This document shows positions 1 through 7,125 of a stretch of DNA of 17,674 nucleotides, in pieces (the stretch's first letter is position 1; the number at the start of each line of letters is the position of its first letter). The translations under genes and the position numbers were made by a program. This stretch comes from an uncultured Streptococcus sp. Its GTDB lineage: Bacteria; Bacillota; Bacilli; Lactobacillales; Streptococcaceae. Location: contig CAKQBM010000020.1 in the NCBI GenBank assembly GCA_934216185.1, positions 1 through 17,674 on the forward strand, in the 5' to 3' direction. The notes below the pieces were generated by a model that ran no database searches, had not been told where the DNA came from, and saw only the letters and a list, made by a program, of their open reading frames with translations.

Positions 1-286
1 CTATTGGAGCTAACATAAAATGGTAAATCACACAAGTAATCATGATACTCATAGTGACCCCACCTTTTAAGCGCAAGAGGCTAGGCCTTTGCCAGTTTTC
101 ACCTAAACGGCTCATAACCTTTAGAAGATAGAGCGTAAAAATCGCAACTAAAAGATTTGACAGAACCGTATAATAGAGAAGCATCCCAAATCCACCATGC
201 TTGGCGATTTCAAGATAAACTCCCGTAAAAGCCGCTAGAAACAAGAAGATACGGCTATAAAATACTAGTTTATAGTGCTTTGACAT
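1..286 (-). CDS. Pr6Pr-like integral membrane protein, 3'-truncated by the window edge
   Basis: An open minus-strand frame starts at the ATG at 286-284 and runs off the left edge after about 95 codons without a stop. The protein begins MSKHYKLVFYSRIFLFLAAF and shows hydrophobic stretches at about residues 7-24, 34-55 and 78-95 separated by a basic loop with a Gly-Glu-Asn-Trp motif. This pattern resembles the Pr6Pr/FAR-17a-AIG1-like multi-pass membrane family of Firmicutes, whose function is unknown. The start codon lies two bases after the stop of the zinc-ribbon gene upstream, so the pair is probably co-transcribed from the promoter at 687-715 and translationally coupled. The reading frame is secure; the family name is from memory of the pattern and is tentative. 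Confidence 0.7.
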   Translation of the reverse strand, partial: MSKHYKLVFYSRIFLFLAAFTGVYLEIAKHGGFGMLLYYTVLSNLLVAIFTLYLLKVMSRLGENWQRPSLLRLKGGVTMSIMITCVIYHFMLAPI

Positions 287-288
287 GC

Positions 289-627
289 TTAAATTTTCTT
301 CACAAACTCTGATTTAAGTTTCATGGCACCAAAGCCATCAATTTTACAGTCGATATTGTGGTCGCCTTCTACGATGCGGATATTTTTCACGCGCGTCCCT
401 TGTTTCAAATCTTTTGGCGCACCTTTTACTTTCAAGTCCTTGATGAGGGTTACAGTATCACCGTCAGCCAATTTATTCCCGTTGGCATCGATAGCAACAA
501 GGCCCTCTTCTACATCTGCAACTTCAGCAGGATTCCACTCATAAGCACACTCTGGGCAAACCAGTAGGGCACCATCTTCGTAGACATACTCTGAGTTACA
601 TTTTGGACAATTTGGTAAGTTGTTCAT
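289..627 (-). CDS. yjdM: Zinc-ribbon protein of the YjdM/PhnA family
   Basis: This 112-residue protein has an N-terminal zinc ribbon formed by two CxxC knuckles (C7/C10 and C24/C27), followed by a compact beta-rich domain containing an [16 protein letters not shown] stretch typical of the PhnA/YjdM family. Members were first named after the E. coli phosphonate-utilisation region, but there is no evidence of a phosphonate role and the function in streptococci is unknown. No phosphonate genes are present here. The length matches the family, and the ATG is preceded by AAGGAG at a normal distance. A strong promoter lies upstream at 687-715, and the partial membrane-protein gene follows two bases after the stop. 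Confidence 0.9.
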   Translation of the reverse strand: MNNLPNCPKCNSEYVYEDGALLVCPECAYEWNPAEVADVEEGLVAIDANGNKLADGDTVTLIKDLKVKGAPKDLKQGTRVKNIRIVEGDHNIDCKIDGFGAMKLKSEFVKKI

Positions 628-686
628 GGTTTCTCCTTATCATCATTCACTATTCTTTGAAAATCAAAATTTCTCGAACAGCAACT

Positions 687-715
687 ATTATACCCTAAAA
701 TCAGCATTTTGACAA
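687..715 (-). promoter_or_regulatory. Sigma-70-type promoter for yjdM and the downstream membrane gene
   Basis: Read on the minus strand, TTGTCA (710-715) is followed after exactly 17 bases by a perfect TATAAT (687-692), about 60 bases before the yjdM start. It lies just past the cmk terminator, so it begins a new transcription unit. Confidence 0.85.
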
Positions 716-721
716 ATTTAG

Positions 722-750
722 AAAAAACCGATATCAATCTATCGGCTTTT
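722..750 (-). terminator. Rho-independent terminator of the LysM-cmk unit
   Basis: Read on the minus strand, a perfect 6-bp stem, CCGATA (740-745) and TATCGG (728-733), encloses a 6-base loop. It is preceded by AAAAG and followed by six T residues (complement of 722-727). It lies seven bases past the cmk stop codon. Confidence 0.8.
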
Positions 751-756
751 CTACAT

Positions 757-1428
757 CTACATTCTTTTTTCAGCTTCTGCTTTGATTTTTTCAACTACTT
801 CTTGAATGTTCAATCCAGTTGTATCAAGGTAGACAGCATCCTCTGCTTGTTTAAGAGGAGAAGTCTCACGATGACTATCCTTGTAATCACGCGCAGCAAT
901 TTCCTCTTTTAGAGTTTCAAGGTCTGTTTCAATTCCCTTGGCAATATTTTCCTTGTAACGGCGCTCTGCTCTCTCATCAACAGAAGCTACTAGGAAAATT
1001 TTCAATTCTGCTTGTGGCAATACAACAGTCCCAATATCGCGACCATCCATGACAATCCCGCCTTGTTGGGCAATTTCTTGTTGGAGGGAAACTAGTTTCT
1101 CACGCACTTCAGGAATTGCTGCAATAGCAGAAACATGATTGGTCACTTCATTTTCACGGATAGGATGGGTAATATCCACATCTCCTACAAAGACAAGCTG
1201 GTCCCCAGTTTCTGAGCGTCCAAAACTGATTGGATGCTGGTCCAACAAGGCTAGAAGTGCTTCGACTTGTTCAACTCCTAATTGGTTCTTAAGAGCCATA
1301 TAAGTCGCTGCACGATACATAGCACCTGTATCTAGGTAGGTGTATCCAAAGTCTTTAGCAATAATCTTTGCGACCGTACTCTTACCACTTGAAGCAGGGC
1401 CGTCAATAGCAATTTGAATTGTTTTCAT
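757..1428 (-). CDS. cmk: Cytidylate kinase (CMP/dCMP kinase)
   Basis: The enzyme phosphorylates CMP and dCMP with ATP in the cytosol, feeding pyrimidine nucleotide and DNA precursor pools. The 223-residue protein has the P-loop GPASSGKST at residues 10-18 (K16), the LDTGAMYRA segment of the NMP-binding region and the [14 protein letters not shown] motif that is diagnostic of bacterial Cmk, with the [14 protein letters not shown] segment near the C-terminus. Length is typical of the short Cmk class. The gene starts eight bases after the LysM gene, and its ribosome binding site, TAGGAG, includes the LysM stop codon TAG, so the two are translationally coupled. A terminator follows at 722-750. 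Confidence 0.97.
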   Translation of the reverse strand: MKTIQIAIDGPASSGKSTVAKIIAKDFGYTYLDTGAMYRAATYMALKNQLGVEQVEALLALLDQHPISFGRSETGDQLVFVGDVDITHPIRENEVTNHVSAIAAIPEVREKLVSLQQEIAQQGGIVMDGRDIGTVVLPQAELKIFLVASVDERAERRYKENIAKGIETDLETLKEEIAARDYKDSHRETSPLKQAEDAVYLDTTGLNIQEVVEKIKAEAEKRM

Positions 1429-1436
1429 ATCAACTC

Positions 1437-1919
1437 CTATTTTATTTTGACAACATCACCTGGATTAGCAAACCAAGACCCTGTAGCCATGTGTCCAGGA
1501 TTTAAGGCTTCTAACTGAGCAATCGAAATTCCAGCGCGCGCTGCAATGGCTGCTTCTCCTTCTCCAGCTAGGACTTTTGTCGTCCCTTCTGAATCTGTTG
1601 AATGTTCTGAGCTACTGGATGATTCTTCCTTATCCTCTGAACTAGAAGATGCCTGCTCTAAACTACTAGAAGATGAAATCTGTACTACATTTGCATCAGA
1701 ATCGTGAAAATCTTTCAAGGCTGCTGTGCGATTACTCCCACCCGATGATAGATAGATGAGAACAATAATCATTACCACCACAATTACAAAGAAAATACTG
1801 GCTAGGATCGTCAAGACACGATTGGCTACTACATCTCTACCTTGAGTTCTCTTACGACGTTCTGATCTTGTTTCTTCTTGATTTTCATAAATATCTTCTT
1901 GCCACGGTTCTTTTGCCAT
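1437..1919 (-). CDS. LysM-domain membrane-anchored surface protein (SAG1386/EF1546 type)
   Basis: This 160-residue protein has a charged cytoplasmic N-terminus (about 1-33, rich in Arg, Glu and Lys), one transmembrane helix at about 35-57, and an extracellular linker very rich in serine and glutamate (about 79-110). It ends in a single LysM-like module (about 112-160) with the [22 protein letters not shown] and NPGDVVKIK signatures. LysM modules bind N-acetylglucosamine-containing cell-wall glycans, so the protein is probably a wall-contacting type II membrane protein. Nothing in it looks catalytic. An AAGGAG site lies six bases before the ATG. It is the first gene of the cmk unit and diverges from fer, with only 45 bases between the two start codons. 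Confidence 0.85.
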   Translation of the reverse strand: MAKEPWQEDIYENQEETRSERRKRTQGRDVVANRVLTILASIFFVIVVVMIIVLIYLSSGGSNRTAALKDFHDSDANVVQISSSSSLEQASSSSEDKEESSSSSEHSTDSEGTTKVLAGEGEAAIAARAGISIAQLEALNPGHMATGSWFANPGDVVKIK

Positions 1920-1929
1920 ACCTTACTCC

Positions 1930-1958
1930 TTGTTTTTTTTTACTTTTCTTATTACAAT
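1930..1958 (+). promoter_or_regulatory. Candidate fer promoter giving a leaderless mRNA
   Basis: TTGTTT (1930-1935) and TACAAT (1953-1958) are separated by exactly 17 bases. The -10 element ends six bases before the fer ATG, so the transcript would start at or next to the A of the start codon. No ribosome binding site is present between them. The -35 match is only partial. Confidence 0.55.
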
Positions 1959-1964
1959 ATAAAT

Positions 1965-2171
1965 ATGAAAATCACACTTATACCTGAACGATGCATTGCC
2001 TGTGGGCTTTGCCAAACTTATTCTGATTTATTTGATTACCACGATAATGGAATCGTGCGTTTTTACGATAATCCTGATCAACTGGAAAAAGAAATTGCTC
2101 CTAGTCAGGATGTCATAGAGGCTGTTAAAAATTGCCCAACTCGCGCCCTGATTGGAAATCAGGAAGCCTAA
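1965..2171 (+). CDS. fer: Small [4Fe-4S] ferredoxin
   Basis: This 68-residue protein has the monocluster ferredoxin pattern: C10-x2-C13-x2-C16 near the N-terminus and a distant C57-Pro (KNCPT). Together these would hold one [4Fe-4S] cluster, as in Bacillus Fer-type ferredoxins. It is a cytosolic low-potential electron carrier; its partner enzyme is not encoded next to it. The ATG at 1965 is chosen because the protein begins MKITLIPERCIACG as in the family. The frame stays open upstream, but that extension is hydrophobic, lies over the divergent promoter and has no ribosome binding site. The gene is convergent with the glycosyltransferase. The 50 bases between their stops show no convincing terminator. 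Confidence 0.93.
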   Translation: MKITLIPERCIACGLCQTYSDLFDYHDNGIVRFYDNPDQLEKEIAPSQDVIEAVKNCPTRALIGNQEA

Positions 2172-2221
2172 ATCAATGGCGATAATCCACTCCCTCTAGT
2201 TTAGCACATTTCCATGTAAAA

Positions 2222-3187
2222 TTATAGTCTTTTCTCTTTATTTTTTTCTGTAAAATCAGGGAGGTCACTTTTTTCTTTAATAAGATAAAGTGGTCTTTTT
2301 TTAGTCTCTAGATAAATCTTACTAATATACTTGCCGAGAATTCCAATGGTCAAGAGTTGAATGCCTCCAAGAAAGAGAATAACAGCCATCAGAGAGGTCC
2401 AACCTGATGTCGGATTACCCAGAATGAGGGTCCGAACCACAACAAAAAAGGTCATTAGCAGAGAAATAAAACAAGATAGGAGACCTGCCACAAAGGCGAT
2501 AATCAAGGGAAAATCTGAAAAATTGACAATCCCTTCAACGGAGTAGAAAAAGAGTTGCCTAAAACCCCAACTGGTCTTACCAGCCTGCCTTTCGACATTT
2601 GGATAGTCCAAATAGTAGGTTTTGAAACCGACCCAGGCAAAGAGCCCCTTTGAAAAACGATTGGACTCAGTCAAGCTTAGAATGGCATCGACCACAGACC
2701 GTCTCATCATGCGAAAATCACGGACACCTGAGGGCAAGGCTACTGGGCTAATTTTTTGCATAAGTCGGTAAAAGATATCAGCACAGAAACTACGAAAGAA
2801 GGGGTCTCCCTCCCGACTGGTTCTCCGTGTTCCTACGCAGTCCAAATCTGCATTTTGGTCTAGTAAGTTTTTCATCTCAAGCAACATACCAGGAGGATCC
2901 TGGAGGTCTGCATCCATTACCACCACCAGATCTCCTGTCGCATATTGTAAACCTGCATACAGAGCTGCTTCTTTGCCAAAATTTCGTGAGAAAGAAATAT
3001 AATGCACCGTCGGATTTTGCTCCCGATAGGCCTTTAAGAGTCCCAAGGTTCCATCACTTGATCCATCATCGACAAAGACATACTCGATTTCTGTTTCCAA
3101 ATCTGGAAGTAAAGCTTCCAGAGCCTGATAAAAAAGAGGAAGTACTTCCTCTTCGTTTAAACAGGGGACAATGATTGATATCACCAT
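2222..3187 (-). CDS. Membrane glycosyltransferase family 2 (GtrB/DPM1-like)
   Basis: The protein is predicted to move a sugar from a nucleotide sugar to a polyprenyl phosphate at the inner face of the membrane. The 321-residue chain has the GT2 fold motifs: IIVPCLNEEE at about 5-14, FVDDGSSDGT with D40/D41, and the metal-binding MDADLQDPP with D92 and D94. Two transmembrane helices near the C-terminus (about 230-255 and 268-292) match GtrB/CsbB-type bactoprenol glycosyltransferases. The start at 3187 follows the galE stop by one base and gives the family N-terminus MVISIIVPCLNEE. An in-frame ATG at 3241 would add 18 unlike residues inside galE. Coupling to galE suggests use of UDP-glucose or UDP-galactose, but the acceptor is not known from sequence. 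Confidence 0.9.
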   Translation of the reverse strand: MVISIIVPCLNEEEVLPLFYQALEALLPDLETEIEYVFVDDGSSDGTLGLLKAYREQNPTVHYISFSRNFGKEAALYAGLQYATGDLVVVMDADLQDPPGMLLEMKNLLDQNADLDCVGTRRTSREGDPFFRSFCADIFYRLMQKISPVALPSGVRDFRMMRRSVVDAILSLTESNRFSKGLFAWVGFKTYYLDYPNVERQAGKTSWGFRQLFFYSVEGIVNFSDFPLIIAFVAGLLSCFISLLMTFFVVVRTLILGNPTSGWTSLMAVILFLGGIQLLTIGILGKYISKIYLETKKRPLYLIKEKSDLPDFTEKNKEKRL

Positions 3188-3188
3188 C

Positions 3189-4208
3189 TTAGTCTTCGAA
3201 TCCATTTGGATGCTTGCTTTGCCAACGCCATGCGTCTTCACACATTTGGGTGATGCCTAATTCTGCTTCCCAGCCGAGTTCTGCTTTGGCTTTTGCAGGA
3301 TCTGAATAACAGGCTGCGATATCACCTGGGCGACGGTCTACAATGCGATAAGGAATTGGACGTCCCACTGTTTTTTCCATATTTTGGATAATTTCAAGAA
3401 CTGAGTAGCCTTTCCCTGTTCCAAGGTTATAAACGTTTAGACCTGAGCCTTTTTGGATTTTTTTCAGAGCTGCAACGTGACCTTTAGCCAAATCAACAAC
3501 GTGGATATAGTCACGAACACCAGTTCCGTCTTCCGTATCGTAATCGTCTCCAAACACTTGCACCTGCTCTAATTTTCCAACGGCTACTTGAGTCACATAT
3601 GGCAAGAGGTTGTTTGGAATACCATTTGGATTTTCTCCCAAATCACCACTCTCATGGGCTCCGATTGGGTTAAAGTAACGAAGCAAGACAACATTCCATT
3701 CTGAGTCTGCTTTGTAAATATCGGTCAAAATTTCCTCTAGCATGAGCTTGGTACGACCGTATGGGTTGGTCACTGAAAGTGGGAAATCTTCCAAGATTGG
3801 TACTGTATGAGGATCTCCGTAAACTGTCGCAGAAGAACTGAAAATGATGTTTTTACAGTTGTTTTCTTCCATGACCTTCAAAAGACTAACAGTTCCAGCG
3901 ATATTATTGTCATAGTAGGCAAGAGGAATACGGGTAGATTCTCCGACAGCCTTCAAACCAGCAAAGTGAATGATCCCTGTTGGTTCTTCTTGCTTGAAAA
4001 TATCTCTGAGGGTATCTGTATCACGGATATCAGCCTCATAAAAAGGAATCTCAACTCCTGTAATTCTCTCAACAACTTCTAAACTTTTGCGATTGCTGTT
4101 GACAAGGTTATCCACCACAACAACCTGATGACCTGCTTGGATTAACTCAATAACAGTGTGGGTTCCGATAAAACCAGCTCCACCCGTTACCAAAATCTTT
4201 TCTTGCAT
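3189..4208 (-). CDS. galE: UDP-glucose 4-epimerase
   Basis: The enzyme interconverts UDP-glucose and UDP-galactose with bound NAD, serving the Leland pathway and the supply of galactosyl donors for capsule, teichoic acid and glycans. The 339-residue extended SDR protein has the Rossmann motif GGAGFIGTH at residues 9-17, the FSSSATVYG segment (S124-S126) and the catalytic YGRTK pair Y150/K154. The length is typical. The gene has GAGGA before its ATG and a strong promoter at 4239-4267. No galK or galT is adjacent; the only partner is the coupled glycosyltransferase, which points to a biosynthetic rather than catabolic role. That last point is inference. Confidence 0.96.
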   Translation of the reverse strand: MQEKILVTGGAGFIGTHTVIELIQAGHQVVVVDNLVNSNRKSLEVVERITGVEIPFYEADIRDTDTLRDIFKQEEPTGIIHFAGLKAVGESTRIPLAYYDNNIAGTVSLLKVMEENNCKNIIFSSSATVYGDPHTVPILEDFPLSVTNPYGRTKLMLEEILTDIYKADSEWNVVLLRYFNPIGAHESGDLGENPNGIPNNLLPYVTQVAVGKLEQVQVFGDDYDTEDGTGVRDYIHVVDLAKGHVAALKKIQKGSGLNVYNLGTGKGYSVLEIIQNMEKTVGRPIPYRIVDRRPGDIAACYSDPAKAKAELGWEAELGITQMCEDAWRWQSKHPNGFED

Positions 4209-4238
4209 CTTTGTTCCTCGATTCTCGGATTTTTTCTT

Positions 4239-4267
4239 ATTTTACCATTTTTGATAGGGAATGTCAT
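4239..4267 (-). promoter_or_regulatory. Promoter for galE and the glycosyltransferase
   Basis: Read on the minus strand, ATGACA (4262-4267) is followed after 17 bases by TAAAAT (4239-4244), each five of six to consensus. The -10 ends about 30 bases before the galE ATG. Confidence 0.75.
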
Positions 4268-4272
4268 TTTCC

Positions 4273-4289
4273 ATCCTAGGGGGTAGGAT
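4273..4289. repeat. Short inverted repeat between the oxidoreductase stop and galE promoter
   Basis: ATCCTA and TAGGAT form a perfect 6-bp stem around a loop of five identical bases (GGGGG on plus, CCCCC on minus). It lies 17 bases past the oxidoreductase stop and five bases upstream of the galE -35. Neither strand shows a clean T-tract after it, so it is a weak terminator at best, or possibly an operator upstream of the galE promoter. Confidence 0.45.
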
Positions 4290-4306
4290 AAAATTTCAGT
4301 AAAATC

Positions 4307-5410
4307 TTATTCGCTTTTTACTCGTTTGACATAGTTTTCAATTGGGTAGTTTACTGGGTCCAAGGTCAAATCCTTGTTTTGAACCAGTTGGGCTAGGTGG
4401 TAACCGATAATAGGACCTGTTGTGAGGCCTGATGAACCTAGTCCACTGGCTGCATAGACACCTGCCAATTCTGGCACCTGCCCAAAAAAAGGAGAGAAAT
4501 CACTGGTATAGGCACGGATTCCCACACGCTCACCAGCTCTGGTAGCTTCTACTAAACTAGGATAGCAAGGCAGGGCTGCCTCCTCCATTTGTTGGAGTAA
4601 GGTTTCATCTACCGTCAAATCAAATCCCATGTCATTTTCATGAGTAGCTCCTAGGGACAATTTTCCACCTGCAAAAGGAATCAAATCCCACTCCCCTTCT
4701 GGCATGACAACAGGGTAAGCTTCCATGTCTTGGGCAAGTTGATAATCTCGGAGTTGTCCTTTTTGAGGACGGACATCCACAGCATAACCCAAGGGTTCTA
4801 ACAAGTCACCCAACCAAGCTCCCGTCGCCAAAATAACCTGATCAAACACCTCTTCGTCAATCTGGTAACCTGATGCTAAAGGTGTCAGAGTTACTTTTTC
4901 TTTGACCAGCTTGACCTGACTGGCTTCCAGCAAACAAGTCACTAAAAGTTGGCCATCTACTCTCGCTCCACCAGAAGCATAGAGCAAGCGGTCAAATCCC
5001 TGCAAGCCAGGGAATAATTCATTAGCTGATGCTGGGGCCAGAATGGCTAATTGCCCTATCAAAGGAGATTCTTCTCTACGCTGGAGGGCTAGTTCATAGA
5101 GTTCTTCCAACTTAGTTTCATCCCTTTTCAGGAGAAAGACTCCCGAACGCTGGTAAAAGTCGATTTCTTGTCCTGACTTTTCTAAATCAGCCAACAAATC
5201 CACATAAAAATCAGCCCCCAAGCGCGCCATTTTGTACCAGGCCTTATTGCGGCGTTTGGAAAACCAAGGACTGATAATTCCTGCTGCGGCCTTGGTAGCC
5301 TGACCTTGTCCATGGTCAAAGACGGTCACCTCTAGGTCACTTTCTTTCGAGAGGTAGTAGGCAGCTGTGGCACCTACAATTCCTGCTCCAATAATGGCAA
5401 CTTTTTTCAT
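4307..5410 (-). CDS. FAD-dependent oxidoreductase, DadA/glycine-oxidase (DAO) family
   Basis: The 367-residue protein is a probable cytosolic flavoenzyme oxidising an amino acid or other amine. It starts with the dinucleotide-binding motif GAGIVG at residues 8-13, followed by D32 at the end of the second strand, which contacts the FAD ribose. A second part carries DVRPQKGQLRDYQL and, near the C-terminus, the GVYAASGLGSSGLTTGPIIG motif typical of the DAO superfamily (DadA, ThiO, SoxB). The substrate cannot be assigned. The ATG at 5410 is preferred over an in-frame GTG at 5419, because AGAAGG sits eight bases before the ATG but directly against the GTG. It follows the Nif3 gene by 16 bases and is the last gene of the trmK unit. 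Confidence 0.85.
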   Translation of the reverse strand: MKKVAIIGAGIVGATAAYYLSKESDLEVTVFDHGQGQATKAAAGIISPWFSKRRNKAWYKMARLGADFYVDLLADLEKSGQEIDFYQRSGVFLLKRDETKLEELYELALQRREESPLIGQLAILAPASANELFPGLQGFDRLLYASGGARVDGQLLVTCLLEASQVKLVKEKVTLTPLASGYQIDEEVFDQVILATGAWLGDLLEPLGYAVDVRPQKGQLRDYQLAQDMEAYPVVMPEGEWDLIPFAGGKLSLGATHENDMGFDLTVDETLLQQMEEAALPCYPSLVEATRAGERVGIRAYTSDFSPFFGQVPELAGVYAASGLGSSGLTTGPIIGYHLAQLVQNKDLTLDPVNYPIENYVKRVKSE

Positions 5411-5426
5411 TGTCTTCACCTTCTAA

Positions 5427-6224
5427 CTAGATATGGTGGAAAGGATTGGTCGATGCCTGACTCGGCAAGATATCAATAGACCAGTCCTTTTCTTCCTTCC
5501 ATTGAGTAAGAAGCTCTGCGATTTTTTCCACAAAAAGAACTTCAATATAGTGACCTGGGTCCAATGCCAGTAACCCATCAGACAGCATATCCTGAGCAGT
5601 ATGGTAATAAATATCACCAGTGATATAGACATCTGCCCCCTTTGCCAAAGCATCCTTATAAAATGACTGCCCACTTCCACCACAGATGGCCACTCTTGAA
5701 ATCGGATTCTGCAAATCACTCTCTTGATAATGCACCATTCGAAGGCTATCTAGACCAAAGACTTGCTTGACATGCTGGGCCAATTCCCCAAATGTCTGAG
5801 GCTGAACATTCCCAATACGTCCAATTCCACGTTCAGGGCCTGTCTCCTGTAGATAAGTCGTCTCCTCAATTCCCAGCATCTGGCAGAACCAGTCATTGAG
5901 ACCATTTTCAACGATATCAATATTGGTATGGCTGACATAAACTGCGATGTCATGCTTGATGAGATCGATATAAATCTGATTTTGCGGACGACTAGCTACC
6001 AAGTCCTTGATAGGACGGAAAATCGGCGCGTGCTTGACGATAATCAAATTCACACCCTTTTCAATAGCTTCAGCCACCGTTTCTTCACGAATATCCAGAG
6101 CAACCATAACCCTTTGGATATCCTTGTCCAAAGTGCCAATTTGCAGGCCACGACTGTCTCCTTCCATAGAAAATTCCTGAGGGCAAAAGGCTTCATACGC
6201 GTTAATCACTTCACTTGCTAGCAT
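5427..6224 (-). CDS. Nif3-like dinuclear metal-centre protein
   Basis: This 265-residue protein belongs to the Nif3/YbgI/YqfO family of ring-shaped hexamers with a two-metal site. Visible candidate ligands are H65 in KHAPIF, H99 in SHTNID, D103, and H225/E228 in the GHYIE motif near the C-terminus. Many family members have a HH pair where this one has K64-H65. Names such as GTP cyclohydrolase 1 type 2 homologue are used for the family, but the function is not established. The ATG lies inside the end of trmK (14-base overlap) with a very strong AAGGAGG six bases upstream, so the two are tightly linked. A trmK-nif3 pairing is common in Firmicutes. Confidence 0.93.
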   Translation of the reverse strand: MLASEVINAYEAFCPQEFSMEGDSRGLQIGTLDKDIQRVMVALDIREETVAEAIEKGVNLIIVKHAPIFRPIKDLVASRPQNQIYIDLIKHDIAVYVSHTNIDIVENGLNDWFCQMLGIEETTYLQETGPERGIGRIGNVQPQTFGELAQHVKQVFGLDSLRMVHYQESDLQNPISRVAICGGSGQSFYKDALAKGADVYITGDIYYHTAQDMLSDGLLALDPGHYIEVLFVEKIAELLTQWKEEKDWSIDILPSQASTNPFHHI

Positions 6225-6888
6225 GGAGAACCTCCTTGATGGCTTGAATTTTATCTACTAAAACTTGACGTTCCTCCAGATTTTTTTCTGGAATTTGTCC
6301 GAGGGCAAACTCTAGCTTAACAGCTTCTTTTTGCCATTTTTGGACAAAGACTGGGCTGACTTCTTTGGACAAAAAAGGACCAAACCGGGTATCTCTTGCT
6401 GATAATTCCATTTCTCCAGCTTCCACTACTAGAATTTCATAAAACTTACCAGCTTCTTCTAAGATGTTTTCTGCTACAATCTGAAATCCGTTCTCTTGTA
6501 ACCAGATACGCAAATCGTCCTCACAATTATTGGGCTGGAGGATTAAACGCTCTACATTAGCTAACTTGTCCAAGCCTTCTTCTAATATAGTGGCAATCAA
6601 GCGGCCTCCCATACCTGCAATGGTGATGACCGACACTTGGTCTTCCTCTTCAAAAGCTGCCAAGCCATTGGCTAAACGGACTTGGATTTTCTCCTTTAGG
6701 CCGTGAGCCTCAACATTTTTGACTGCAGATTGGTAGGGTCCTTCCACCACCTCACCTGCAATGGCACTTTTGATTTGGTCTCTCTCAACCAACTCGATAG
6801 GCAGATAAGCATGGTCACTCCCCACATCTAGTAAAATGGATCCCTTTGGCACAAAGGAAGCCACTAATTCTAATCTCTTTGAAATCAT
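6211..6888 (-). CDS. trmK: tRNA (adenine(22)-N1)-methyltransferase
   Basis: The enzyme uses S-adenosylmethionine to methylate N1 of adenine 22 in the D-loop of certain tRNAs. The 225-residue protein has the class I methyltransferase motif [12 protein letters not shown] (D21, G23, D25), an AGMGG segment at about 91-95, and LILQPNN at 115-121, where most Rossmann methyltransferases of nucleic acids have a NPP(Y/F)-like motif. A helical C-terminal extension from about residue 155 is typical of TrmK. The ribosome binding site is weak (GAGAGAAG just before the ATG). The gene heads the operon with the Nif3 protein and the FAD oxidoreductase, behind the extended -10 promoter at 6921-6929. Confidence 0.93.
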   Translation of the reverse strand: MISKRLELVASFVPKGSILLDVGSDHAYLPIELVERDQIKSAIAGEVVEGPYQSAVKNVEAHGLKEKIQVRLANGLAAFEEEDQVSVITIAGMGGRLIATILEEGLDKLANVERLILQPNNCEDDLRIWLQENGFQIVAENILEEAGKFYEILVVEAGEMELSARDTRFGPFLSKEVSPVFVQKWQKEAVKLEFALGQIPEKNLEERQVLVDKIQAIKEVLHASK

Positions 6889-6920
6889 CTTCTCTCACTT
6901 TCCAAACTCTATTCCCTCTT

Positions 6921-6929
6921 ATTATACCA
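6921..6929 (-). promoter_or_regulatory. Extended -10 promoter for trmK-nif3-oxidoreductase
   Basis: Read on the minus strand, TGG precedes a perfect TATAAT (6921-6926), about 32 bases before the trmK start. I see no good -35 at 16-18 bases, consistent with an extended -10 promoter. Confidence 0.7.
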
Positions 6930-7125
6930 CATTTCAATCCTCAACTTTCCAGTAATATAAGTAGTTCCAGCCAAAGAAATTTCAATTCCCTAACGCAATA
7001 GATGGATTCATTTGGAAAATTGACACTCAAGAGAAACTCTTTACTTTTCCCATCCCTATCAAGATGCAATTTATGTAAGATAAGTCTATTCTTTTACTAT
7101 AAAATCTGATAATATAGAGGAAAGA

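Noticed and set aside
1878..1964. Upstream in-frame extension of fer giving a 97-residue protein
   Set aside because: It overlaps the LysM gene and the promoter region, has no ribosome binding site, and the added residues are unlike any ferredoxin.
2172..2221. Terminator between fer and the glycosyltransferase
   Set aside because: Only a 4-bp ACAT/ATGT pairing is visible and there is no T-tract.
3188..3241. Longer glycosyltransferase start inside galE
   Set aside because: The 18 extra residues are polar and unlike GT2 N-termini. The start one base after the galE stop gives the family sequence directly.
7020..7048. TTGACA at 7020-7025 as a -35 for the helicase gene
   Set aside because: No acceptable -10 follows at 16-18 bases, and the site is 100 bases from the start. 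Nearer AT-rich candidates (about 7098-7113) also lack a good -35, so no helicase promoter is claimed.
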